Shown: positions 46,102-54,410 of the stretch, piece after piece | Position numbering within the stretch: the stretch's first letter is position 1 | How the letters are laid out: each line of letters starts with the position of its first letter | DNA from: Planctomycetota bacterium | Lineage (GTDB): Bacteria > Planctomycetota > Planctomycetia > Pirellulales > UBA1268 | Assembly: GCA_014238855.1 (NCBI GenBank) | Contig: JABAAH010000003.1 | Span: 37,088-101,087, forward strand | DNA length: 64,000 bases | Direction: 5' to 3' | The notes under the pieces: model-generated | The model's input: the letters and a program-made list of their open reading frames with translations, nothing else | What the model was told of the DNA's origin: nothing | Databases searched by the model: none | Program-made: the position numbers and the translations under genes

Positions 46102-47118
46102 GTGCTCGTTTTGAGCGTGCCTTCAGGTCACCAGAATTCTCTCGATAGCCAAGTTGGTTCATTCCTCACTAATGGGTGGGTAATTGTTTTGGAAGCTGCA
46201 ACGGGAGCCGCCTCTGCGGCGAATAACGCCGTGGCGAAGTGCGTGGTCAGTAGGCCGCAGCAAACCCTCAGTCGATCGATCACGGTTGTTGGGAAAGGCT
46301 ATTGGAGTGGGATTGAGAATCGTGTTGAGTTACGGCCAAGTGCGGCTGGCTCAGGTGTCCGTTTTATCCGCGAAGACTTGGGGGGGGCGTGCGTTCCGGT
46401 TTCTCTGAAAAATCGCATCGCTGCAACGAAACGAACGAACCTTCAGGTTGGACAAGTAGCTGTGGAAATGGTGGAGCATCTGCTTAGTGCGTTGTCGGCC
46501 CTCGGTGTTGATTGCTGTGAAGTTGGCCTGACTGCTGCCGAGTTACCCGGCCTTGATGGCTCGGCGCGTGCCTACGTCGATGCGATTGACAGTGTAGGTG
46601 TTCAGTCTTTGAATGGAAGTCTTATAAAGCCGCTTGTTGTGCAGTCACCATTCACGATATCTGACGAGTCTGGTAGCGGAGTGGTTGACGTGCATCCACC
46701 AACAACAGGTGGTCTGCGAGTCAGTTACTTTGTGGAATATCCTGGTTCGTCAATCTGGCCGCAGCACTATGAAGCGATCGTGACGCCAGAACGTTACCGA
46801 GAAGATATTGCTGGAGCGCGAACGTTTTTGTTGGAGGAAGAAGCTCGGAAACTTCAGGGAAGTGGTGTAGGGCTTACCGTGACGACTCAAGATCTTGTTG
46901 TTTTTGGCTCAGATGGTCCGCTTGAGAATGAATTGCGTTGGCCAAACGAGTGCGCCCGTCATAAAGTTCTTGATGTTATAGGCGATCTTTTTCTCTCGGG
47001 AAGACCTTTCCGTGGAGATGTAATTGCACGCAGGAGTGGTCATCGTTTGAATGCGGAGGTTGTGGCGACAGTGTTAGCTGCGGAGGACCGGCCGGTGGAA
47101 GCGTCGGGAGCCTCTTAA
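46102..47118 (+). CDS. lpxC: UDP-3-O-acyl-N-acetylglucosamine deacetylase LpxC
   Basis: LpxC carries out the committed zinc-dependent deacetylation step of lipid A synthesis. The body matches the family: SITVVGKGYWSG near the N-terminus, VEMVEHLLSAL with the first zinc histidine, ELPGLDGSARAYVDAI, RTFLLEEEA, and C-terminal ARHKVLDVIGDLFL with the other histidine and aspartate ligands. About 50 residues precede the usual N-terminus, so the real start may be lower, at GTG 46231 or 46243. It is followed 45 bases later by a Gfo/Idh/MocA gene. Confidence 0.9.
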   Translation: MLVLSVPSGHQNSLDSQVGSFLTNGWVIVLEAATGAASAANNAVAKCVVSRPQQTLSRSITVVGKGYWSGIENRVELRPSAAGSGVRFIREDLGGACVPVSLKNRIAATKRTNLQVGQVAVEMVEHLLSALSALGVDCCEVGLTAAELPGLDGSARAYVDAIDSVGVQSLNGSLIKPLVVQSPFTISDESGSGVVDVHPPTTGGLRVSYFVEYPGSSIWPQHYEAIVTPERYREDIAGARTFLLEEEARKLQGSGVGLTVTTQDLVVFGSDGPLENELRWPNECARHKVLDVIGDLFLSGRPFRGDVIARRSGHRLNAEVVATVLAAEDRPVEASGAS

Positions 47119-47163
47119 GAATTTAGTATTTAGTGGTGCGTTGTCATCGTTAGGAGATACGAA

Positions 47164-48204
47164 ATGAGTTGTGCACGGGTCGGTGTTATTGGTTGCGGGC
47201 ATTTAGGGAAAATTCATGCGAGGCTTTTAGCAGGCCGAGATGACTGTGACTTAGTAGGTGTTGTTGATCCAGTTCCTGGTGTAGCCGCAGTTGTTGCTGA
47301 GGCGTACGATTGCGACCCGTATGAGTCCCCTGAAGATCTTGTTGGTCGAGTTGATGTGGCAGTTGTGGCTGCGCCAACAGGGCTTCATGCAGAAGTTGCG
47401 AAACCGCTGCTTGAAGCAGGAATTGATCTTTTGGTTGAGAAACCACTCGCGGCTAGTGTGGAAGATGCACGTGCAATCGTTGTTACGGCCCGTCGCTACG
47501 GCCGTATTGTTGCTGTCGGGCATGTGGAACGCTTTAACCCGGCCTGGGATCTTGCCTGCCAGCAGTCTGGGAAACCAGTTTTTATTGAGGCGGCTCGCTT
47601 AGCCCCATTTACATATCGTTCGCTCGATGTCGGTGTCGTTCTGGATCTTATGATTCACGACATTGATCTTGTCTTATCGTTACAGCCGGGACGCTTAGAA
47701 CGAATTGAAGCAAATGGTGTCGTCGCCACTGGTGGGCATGAAGATGTCGTGAAAGCACGGCTTACTTTTGGGTCTGGTCTCGTGGCAGATCTTATGGCGT
47801 CACGAATTAATCCTGTCTTGAGTCGACGGCTTTCGATGTGGACAACGGATGCAATGGTCTCTGTAGACTTTAATGCAAAGACAATCGGTGTTGTGAACGC
47901 GTCTGACGAAGTAGCCGCCGGAAGATTTGTTGCTGATTCAGTTCCGCTTGGAGATCGTGCTATAGCCAAAGATGCTTTTTTCCAGCAAATACTTCCTTAC
48001 AAGACGCTGCCAGTACCGGATTCCAATGCAATTGCTGCAGAGCATGACGATTTTCTTCATTGTTGTGCTGAGAGAACAGAGCCGCGAGTGAGTGCTTCTG
48101 CGGGATCCGCTGCCCTTGAGGTCGCAACTCATGTACTTGATGCCCTCAGGTGCACAAAGCTTGGAGCCTCACCGTCCGTTATGGCAATGCGGAAAAGTGC
48201 GTAG
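47164..48204 (+). CDS. Gfo/Idh/MocA family oxidoreductase, possibly UDP-sugar dehydrogenase
   Basis: The 346-aa protein has an N-terminal Rossmann motif (RVGVIGCGHLGKIHARLL), the AAPTGLHAEVA segment, the EKPLA motif with its catalytic lysine, GHVERFNPAW, and LDLMIHDIDLVLSL with a catalytic-site histidine. It uses NAD(P) to oxidise a sugar carbon. Right after lpxC it could act on a lipid A precursor, as GnnA does when it makes the 3-keto intermediate for UDP-GlcNAc3N. That is inference from context; no GnnB aminotransferase is in view. A TAGGAGA site precedes the ATG. Confidence 0.85.
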   Translation: MSCARVGVIGCGHLGKIHARLLAGRDDCDLVGVVDPVPGVAAVVAEAYDCDPYESPEDLVGRVDVAVVAAPTGLHAEVAKPLLEAGIDLLVEKPLAASVEDARAIVVTARRYGRIVAVGHVERFNPAWDLACQQSGKPVFIEAARLAPFTYRSLDVGVVLDLMIHDIDLVLSLQPGRLERIEANGVVATGGHEDVVKARLTFGSGLVADLMASRINPVLSRRLSMWTTDAMVSVDFNAKTIGVVNASDEVAAGRFVADSVPLGDRAIAKDAFFQQILPYKTLPVPDSNAIAAEHDDFLHCCAERTEPRVSASAGSAALEVATHVLDALRCTKLGASPSVMAMRKSA

Positions 48205-48349
48205 TTCATACGGATTCCAGAATTTATTGAGCCTCGTGTGTATGAGTCAACCTGATTGATACAACCTGAACCAAGCAGTAGTAGGCAGAAACGGTGTGAC
48301 GATAATAATTCAAATGGGTTTAGATGTTGATATCGGAGAAGGTAAGGCT

Positions 48350-49000
48350 GTGACTCTACATACAAAAGCGTGTCTTCGAAGATGCCGTGTGTTTTTTTGT
48401 GCCGCTGTCGTGCTCTGCGCATGTCAAGCGGTTGCAGATGATGTTACGGCAGACGTTCCAAACCAACTAGCTTTCGATGGGTTTGGGTTCGATACAGATT
48501 CTAAGGACGGTGGAGTTGCAGTGGCACTTGGAGGCTTGCGAGTTCATGACGAGCAGCCTCTTGAAGAAGAATTACCTCTCGAGTTTCTTGTGAAAGGGCC
48601 GCCGAGCAGTAGAGCTGGAGCCGGTGTCATGACGGCAGAGGTCGAGCAGGAAATTGCTTTCCTCAATATCGCAGCAGGTGTTTTGGCTGATCGCGACTCA
48701 ATAGTAGATGGACCCTCGGGGTACACCAGCAGGCTATCGGTTGATTTTGAAGGTGATTCCGTGGCCGGTGGTTTGGACCTCAAGACGCAGATGAGGTATG
48801 CAAAGAATCACAGTACTGTTGGTATCGAATTTGGGCCTCGTTTGAAGCGAAGGTTTGGCAACGGCGTAGAGTTCTTCATGAAGGGTTCTGCTGAGGCGGT
48901 TTCTCGATACGAACGCGGTGGCGAGATGACACCTACTGGAGGGCCATTGCAGCGTCCGGAGCAGGTGGGGTTAAGCGGTACTGTTGGTCTTGCACGATGA
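48350..49000 (+). CDS. Hypothetical exported protein
   Basis: I do not recognise this family. From the GTG at 48350 the product is 216 aa and opens with a signal peptide (FFCAAVVLCACQAVADD). The C-terminal half alternates hydrophobic and polar residues (RLSVDFEGDSVAGGLDLKTQ, TVGIEFGPRLKRRF) as in outer-membrane beta-strands, but the chain is short for a barrel and does not end in an aromatic residue. Its place after the lpx genes suggests an envelope role. The frame extends upstream to 48296, which would bury the signal peptide. Confidence 0.55.
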   Translation: MTLHTKACLRRCRVFFCAAVVLCACQAVADDVTADVPNQLAFDGFGFDTDSKDGGVAVALGGLRVHDEQPLEEELPLEFLVKGPPSSRAGAGVMTAEVEQEIAFLNIAAGVLADRDSIVDGPSGYTSRLSVDFEGDSVAGGLDLKTQMRYAKNHSTVGIEFGPRLKRRFGNGVEFFMKGSAEAVSRYERGGEMTPTGGPLQRPEQVGLSGTVGLAR

Positions 49001-49110
49001 TGCATGAGGCATCGACACACTTGCTGTTGGTGCTATCAGGTCGGCCAGATGCTGCTGTCGTGTCGGACGAAGAACATTTGGTTCCCATGACCAAGAATCA
49101 CGAGGACTTG

Positions 49111-50628
49111 TTATGCGAGGTCCCGGTTTTGGAAAAGTACGATCGCAATGAGTAAAGCAATCGCTGAATACAAGCCTGCGTAGACTGCTGCCCATGCGAG
49201 ATATCCCCATGGCACTGGTACGCCACCGATTACGGCTGCTTCGATGGTGAAATGTTCAAGCACGGGCAGCAGAGTTGCAAAAAGACGTCCAACAAATCGC
49301 ACGATTGCTAATTTCCCAACGCTTGACTGAACAATGAGTGGAACAAGGTGTCCGAGCACGTAAACCGTAAAGCAAATAATAAGGTTTGGAATCATCCCCA
49401 CTCGTGTTGATACCGCCAGGCTTATTGCTGCTAAAAGAATTGTTTCAAGCAGGGAAAGAACAAGACCTGGGACAACAGTCACCATCTCTGTCGCGCAGTC
49501 TGCCCAAAGGGGTGCGGTTTTTGAGGATTCTCGAGCATCATAGACTACCTTCAGGCTTGTGCTCGACATCAGGACTGCCCCAAGGACCATGAAAATGAGA
49601 AGCGCAACGAGTGATAGCCCAATGAATTTACCAATAATAAATTGTCTGCGTGTAAGTGGTTTTGAAAGCACGGTGAGTGCCGTTCGGCCTTCAATTTCAT
49701 CAGAAACAGTGACACTTGCAGTCCAGATGACAACGAGAAGCGCCAGAATTTTGACGAGTGTAAGCCCACTATCCTTCAACATTTTTACGTCTTCACCAAA
49801 CGTGTTGTAAGGAATCACAATAAACGTCAGTAAAAGAACTATGCCAGCGACAATCGCTACACTGAAGATAGGTTGCCCTATAGCTTCTTTCATTGTTGCT
49901 GATACGACAGCTGCAACACGCCGGATACTGAGCCTGAATAGTGTGTATAAAAGAACTATGATCAGCAGCGTTGCCGTCGTGATTGGAAGAATAGCGACTT
50001 CTGGAAACTCAGGCACAAGCTTCCAATTAATTGTGAGGCTTGCCGCCGCTGCATCTTTTTTATCATTCAGGTTGGTTGCTTCAATCTGCGCGTTTTTACC
50101 AAGAAATGGATTTGGTTTCCCAGCTGACTTTTCCCATGACCATTGCGACTGTTGATCCAGATCAATATTCGGCACCTTAAGCAGGGCAAAACCTTCGATA
50201 GGTTTTTGCGTTCGGATTATAATCGGTTGATCGGTACTGAAAGAAATATTTTCTAATTCTTGTGGTCGAATCGGGAGGTCAATTTTTTCCCTTTCACTTC
50301 CAGGCTCGATAGTCACTACCGTTGACGAAGCATTGACCGTCAGCAGCCGACCAAGTGATTGGCCTATGCTCCGAACAGGGACAAGAGGAGTTAGGGCAAT
50401 CGCTGTCCCAGATGCGGCCAAAAGAAGCCATGCAAGTGGCCCGAGGAAACCATCATGCAAACTCGCTTTGGCCTCCGCAGCGGCTCGTGGTGCGATCATT
50501 CGTAGAAGCCCCCACAGTGCCACAAGAATCAATGATGCGGTAAGAGCTCCCATGCCAACGAGCCAGATCGGCGGTAGTGAGATGAGCCAACGGTTTGCAA
50601 AAAGTGGGGTAATCATGTGTGCGTTCAA
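49111..50628 (-). CDS. ABC-2 type transporter permease with a large extracytoplasmic insert
   Basis: This is a 505-aa multi-span membrane protein. After two N-terminal helices comes a periplasmic stretch of about 120 residues rich in beta propensity. The remaining part has the ABC-2 permease pattern: a helix before SVTVSDEIEGRTALTVLSKPLTRRQFIIGKF, the hallmark segment of NatB/Gld-type permeases, then several helices. An ATP-binding subunit is not adjacent, so the partner must be encoded elsewhere. It follows the M16 pair on the same strand at 160 bases. The substrate is unknown. Confidence 0.8.
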   Translation of the reverse strand: MNAHMITPLFANRWLISLPPIWLVGMGALTASLILVALWGLLRMIAPRAAAEAKASLHDGFLGPLAWLLLAASGTAIALTPLVPVRSIGQSLGRLLTVNASSTVVTIEPGSEREKIDLPIRPQELENISFSTDQPIIIRTQKPIEGFALLKVPNIDLDQQSQWSWEKSAGKPNPFLGKNAQIEATNLNDKKDAAAASLTINWKLVPEFPEVAILPITTATLLIIVLLYTLFRLSIRRVAAVVSATMKEAIGQPIFSVAIVAGIVLLLTFIVIPYNTFGEDVKMLKDSGLTLVKILALLVVIWTASVTVSDEIEGRTALTVLSKPLTRRQFIIGKFIGLSLVALLIFMVLGAVLMSSTSLKVVYDARESSKTAPLWADCATEMVTVVPGLVLSLLETILLAAISLAVSTRVGMIPNLIICFTVYVLGHLVPLIVQSSVGKLAIVRFVGRLFATLLPVLEHFTIEAAVIGGVPVPWGYLAWAAVYAGLYSAIALLIAIVLFQNRDLA

Positions 50629-50787
50629 TCAATAAAAATAATATGGAAAAGATTCAAACGGTCTCGTCTTCACGAGCCCCCATTGGAATTCTATTGTGGC
50701 ATCGCTACCAATTTTCCGAAAGATGTGGCCCTCAGCCACCGGTAGGTGTTATTTTTTTGGTTCCGACTGTTACCGCCAGAGGTGAAA

Positions 50788-52023
50788 TCAATCTTTCTGA
50801 AGCGGGCCCGCAAGAACCGTTGTCGATGATTGTGTGAGCTGCCATTCGCAGAGGATTCGATGAAGGTCCTCTCTTGAGATTGTGTCAAGTGTCGTCAAAT
50901 CATCACCAACCGATCGATATCGGCCGAGGTGTGCCCATTCGAGCCCAAGGCTAAAGAGCCGTTGTCGAGGCCGTTCTCCTGCGAGAACAACGCGGCTAAG
51001 AAGTTTGTTTCGCGCCTGTTCGACCTCGCTGTCAGTGAGCCCCTTTGTCGCTGCCTCATAAATCTCAATCACACGGTTCAGGAGAGCTTGTGTAGCTTCG
51101 GGTTCACATGAGAGCTGTGTGACGAAAACGCCTGCATCAAGGAAATCATGATGATGGCATGCGGCGTGTTCTGCTTTTCCAGAATCAACAAGATCCCAGT
51201 AGAGGCGGCTTCCGGAGTCATCACCGAGTACGACTGCAAGTAGTTTTGCGGCAAACCGATCAGAGGTGTCCTCCGCAGGCCCCGGAGACATTCGAACGGC
51301 ATATTCCAAGGCCGCCTGATCGCGTGTGATGACGTCGGTTATTGCCTCGGACGGTGTTGTAGAAAACGGGACCTTGCGATTGGAGTGTGAGATTGATTGC
51401 CAGGAACTACAGAGTTGGCGAGCGCTTGCTATGAGTGAATCAAAGTCAACCGCGCCACTTGCTGCCAAAACGAGATTGTCTGCTGAATAACGTTCTTGGT
51501 GATACGAACGCATAGCCTCGACCGGCAGTGCCTCGATGGAAGACTCCGTCCCTAGGACGCTTCTGGCAAGCGGATGGTCTTTAAAGAAGAGAGCCCGACA
51601 CTGGTCATCCGCACCAAAGGGCGGCTGATCGTCATACATTTTTATTTCTTCGAGAATCACCTGCTTTTCGGTAATAAAATCATCTTCACGAAGAGCTGGT
51701 CGCATCATAGCTGCGAGTAATTCGATTGCAGCATGCTGCTTTTCCGGAAGAACCGCCGCGTAATAGACAGTGTCTTCCTCACTCGTGAAGGCATTCGCGC
51801 TTGCACCCATGGAGTCAAAGCGAAGGTTGATGTCTTCGGCGGATAGGGTATCGGTCCCCTTAAATACCATGTGCTCAAGAAAGTGGCTCGCGCCAGAGAT
51901 TGAGTCATGTTCATCTCGTGCGCCTGTTTTCACAAAAAAACCAAGACTCGCTGAATGAGCTGATTCGCTCACTTCCGCAATGATGTCGAGGCCATTTGGA
52001 AGCTGCTCATGGCGAAACTGCAT
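50788..52023 (-). CDS. M16 family zinc peptidase, catalytic subunit
   Basis: This is an insulinase/processing-peptidase-type metallopeptidase of 411 aa. The inverted zinc motif HFLEH (HxxEH) lies at about residues 47-51 inside GASHFLEHMVFKGT, and the distal glutamate is in the ILEEIKMYDDQPP region. The second half is the non-catalytic fold repeat. Its start overlaps the end of the upstream M16 gene by 17 bases, so the two are translationally coupled and very likely form a heterodimer like mitochondrial processing peptidase or the Sphingomonas Sph2681/2682 pair. Confidence 0.92.
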   Translation of the reverse strand: MQFRHEQLPNGLDIIAEVSESAHSASLGFFVKTGARDEHDSISGASHFLEHMVFKGTDTLSAEDINLRFDSMGASANAFTSEEDTVYYAAVLPEKQHAAIELLAAMMRPALREDDFITEKQVILEEIKMYDDQPPFGADDQCRALFFKDHPLARSVLGTESSIEALPVEAMRSYHQERYSADNLVLAASGAVDFDSLIASARQLCSSWQSISHSNRKVPFSTTPSEAITDVITRDQAALEYAVRMSPGPAEDTSDRFAAKLLAVVLGDDSGSRLYWDLVDSGKAEHAACHHHDFLDAGVFVTQLSCEPEATQALLNRVIEIYEAATKGLTDSEVEQARNKLLSRVVLAGERPRQRLFSLGLEWAHLGRYRSVGDDLTTLDTISREDLHRILCEWQLTQSSTTVLAGPLQKD

Positions 52024-53275
52024 CAGGCACCTCTAGAGGGTTACGGCCGAGAGAAACAGTAGTGACTTCGGAGAGAGGATTCTGGGCGAGCCAATGCTCA
52101 ATACTCTCGACGGTAAGGTTATCAAGGCGCTCGAGATCTTCGGCAAGTGACCGAATGCGCCCGAGATGAAACCACTGTCGTGCCATCGCTCCTGCACGTG
52201 CCGCCGTTGATTCTTGTTGCATGACAAGCCCACTCTTCGCTCGAGCTTTCACTCGATCAAGTTCTTCATTGGTGATCGTCCCAGGAAGACGCTTAATTTC
52301 ATGCAGCATGACATCTAAAGTTTCTTGGGCTCGATCTGCTGTAGTGCCTGAGTAGGCCATCGCTGCAGCGATATCTCGCTGAGTTTGGTAACCAGCCGAG
52401 ACGCTGTAGCAGAGACCTCGTTTTTCGCGAACCTCGGTAAAGAGCCTTGAACTCGAGCCTCCACCTAAAACAGCAAGAGCAGCTGTTGCCTGGAGTGAAT
52501 CGGGGTCCCTGTAGGGAGGCACGTCCCACGCCAGTGCAATATGAGTCTGTTGTGAATCATAGGGAACGTGGCATGTCTTTTTGCCTCGTTCACCATTGGT
52601 TACTGGTTCACGATTTTGTCCTTGCCAGTCGCCGAACAGTGAATCAATCTGCTTTGTGAACTCAGGCCAGTCAAGACGTCCAGCTACAGAGATAATCATA
52701 TCTTGCGGTTGGATAAAGCGAGTCACGAATTTCTGAACATCCGAGTGCTGCAGGTTACTGACATCAGCCGAGGTGCCTTCACTTGGAAGGCCCCAAGGGG
52801 ATGGGTAGTGTGCTTTTCGAAGAGCGAGCATCGTCCGGTGAGTTGGGTCATCTTCGGTGCCGGCGAGGTTCTGCAGAACAACTTGGCGAGCCGGATCAAA
52901 CTGCTGTTTGTCCAGAAGGGGGCGTCGGAGGATATCGGCATAGATTTCTAATGATTCTGGTAGCTGTCGCGATACCATAGCGCCTGCAAAACTACCATGG
53001 CTCATTGAGACTGACTGCGACCACTGAACGCCGGCATTGTCAAGCGAGGCAACGAGTTGTTTGCTGTCTCGATCTCCGGCACCTCGGAGCATGAGCTCGC
53101 CGGTAAGTGTTGCGAGACCACAGCACGAACGAATGGTTGTGCCATTCATGAGAGAATCGCAGAGGCTGCCAGCGGCAACATGGAAAGATACTGAGACTGA
53201 TTCAACACCAGGCAAGAACTCACCGAGTAGAGTAATTCCGTTGTCTAGGGTAGCCGTTTGAAGGGTCTGCTTCAC
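52007..53275 (-). CDS. M16 family protein lacking the zinc motif (partner subunit)
   Basis: The 422-aa protein has the M16 fold (LDNGITLLGEFLPGVESVSVSFHVAAGS), but where HxxEH should be it reads LATLTGELMLRGAG, so it has no zinc. In the C-terminal half it keeps the REKRGLCYSVSAGY segment with the Arg-Tyr pair that non-catalytic subunits lend to the partner's active site. It is thus the regulatory/substrate-binding half of a heterodimer with the next gene, which it overlaps by 17 bases. A GNAT gene lies 31 bases upstream on the same strand. Confidence 0.9.
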   Translation of the reverse strand: MKQTLQTATLDNGITLLGEFLPGVESVSVSFHVAAGSLCDSLMNGTTIRSCCGLATLTGELMLRGAGDRDSKQLVASLDNAGVQWSQSVSMSHGSFAGAMVSRQLPESLEIYADILRRPLLDKQQFDPARQVVLQNLAGTEDDPTHRTMLALRKAHYPSPWGLPSEGTSADVSNLQHSDVQKFVTRFIQPQDMIISVAGRLDWPEFTKQIDSLFGDWQGQNREPVTNGERGKKTCHVPYDSQQTHIALAWDVPPYRDPDSLQATAALAVLGGGSSSRLFTEVREKRGLCYSVSAGYQTQRDIAAAMAYSGTTADRAQETLDVMLHEIKRLPGTITNEELDRVKARAKSGLVMQQESTAARAGAMARQWFHLGRIRSLAEDLERLDNLTVESIEHWLAQNPLSEVTTVSLGRNPLEVPDAVSP

Positions 53276-53306
53276 AAATCTCTGCTTCTGTCATGCGGAC
53301 AAACAA

Positions 53307-54161
53307 TCATACTGGAGACGAGCCAATCAGCGGTTTTGATGCACCGGAGGGCATCATCTGCAAATTGCCGTTGGTAGAGTCTGCCATATCTGGTGGTGTC
53401 TCCGCCACTGCTAGCTCATCAACCACGGAGGAAACCATCGTAGCAATCAAGTCTTGCTGGTTTTTGCTGGTTTCATTGCTGGTCTCATTGCTGGTCTCAT
53501 TGAATTCGTTTTGATGCCGTATTCGGCTTTCAGGAAATCCAAGTGGCAGGGGATTAATAGAAGAATGCCCACTGTCGGTAAAGAGTATGGAATCGACTGG
53601 TTTATAAATAGTTTTTGATCTTCGGAAACCAAGACGTTGATAGAGCCTGATTGCTGCGATATTTTCTGCAGTCACTTCGAGACTTACTCGATAGGCACCA
53701 GCGGTTTGGAACCCGGACAACGCACGTTCAATCAAGACACTGCCAAGTCCACTGCCTCGTTGAGATGGCACTATGCCGATATTTTGTATCGATCCTACGC
53801 CTGAGCGATCGAGTACACCTTGGATTGTTCCGCACCACTCGAGTGGTGCAAGCGGAGCCTTTTCGTGTCTTCGGAAGCGACCACTATTTCGCGCTACCAA
53901 CCAGGTCGCCTCAGGGAGAAAACCGGGCTTTCTGCGTATTTCATGCATGAGCCTTCGGCAGCCAGAAAGTACACCAAGGCAGGGGAACACCTGTGCATCG
54001 ATTTCCTTGCAAAACGCCTCGTGCTTCGTCCGTGCGTGTGCATCAAGAAGGCCTTCATTCCATGGGACAAGATGGTACCCAGGTGTCAGTGATACCGACG
54101 GTACAAACGATCTGGGAAGATCGATTTCCATTCGGAAACGTTTGCAATAACCCGAGTCCAT
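53307..54161 (-). CDS. GNAT family N-acetyltransferase with repeat-bearing tail
   Basis: A GNAT domain transfers an acetyl group from acetyl-CoA to an amine. The acetyl-CoA-binding motif A is clear (NIGIVPSQRGSGLGSVLIE), followed by the SLEVTAENIAAIRLYQRLGF motif B end. The first ~100 residues form a less conserved N-lobe. The last ~90 residues form a polar, low-complexity tail with three NETS repeats. The start at 54161 has AAGAGG at suitable distance. The gene is first in a likely operon with the M16 pair. The acceptor substrate is unknown. Confidence 0.82.
   Translation of the reverse strand: MDSGYCKRFRMEIDLPRSFVPSVSLTPGYHLVPWNEGLLDAHARTKHEAFCKEIDAQVFPCLGVLSGCRRLMHEIRRKPGFLPEATWLVARNSGRFRRHEKAPLAPLEWCGTIQGVLDRSGVGSIQNIGIVPSQRGSGLGSVLIERALSGFQTAGAYRVSLEVTAENIAAIRLYQRLGFRRSKTIYKPVDSILFTDSGHSSINPLPLGFPESRIRHQNEFNETSNETSNETSKNQQDLIATMVSSVVDELAVAETPPDMADSTNGNLQMMPSGASKPLIGSSPV
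53464..53499. repeat. In-gene tandem repeat, 12-nt unit, 3 copies
   Basis: TTGCTGGTCTCA is repeated at 53464, 53476 and 53488 (first copy with one change). On the minus strand it encodes NETS-NETS-NETS in the GNAT tail. The 12-nt period keeps the frame. Confidence 0.92.
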
Positions 54162-54326
54162 GGGGAAGAGCCTCTTTAAAAGAATTGATACAACACGATA
54201 GCCCTGAACCTAAGACTGCATGATCTTTCCGTCAACGCGCTGGTTTCAGGCCATCAAATCTGCCCTGAAAACATTGATAATACTCAGATTGCGGGAATCG
54301 AGCGGATTATACCGGTGGTGCAGCGT

Positions 54327-54342
54327 CACTGCGGTGGCAGTG
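54327..54342. promoter_or_regulatory. Perfect 6-bp inverted repeat upstream of the metal ABC operon
   Basis: CACTGC-GGTG-GCAGTG lies 68 bases before the substrate-binding gene's ATG, in the 249-base gap from the divergent GNAT gene. A TACAAT box at 54363-54368 could be a -10 element. It may be a regulator site or a small hairpin; it does not match a known Fur, Zur or MntR consensus that I can confirm. Confidence 0.3.
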
Positions 54343-54410
54343 CAGTTCCCGCGGTATTACGATACAATTTTTGATTGACCAAAAAAAGGTTTTTGAGAGG
54401 CCGAAAAAAA

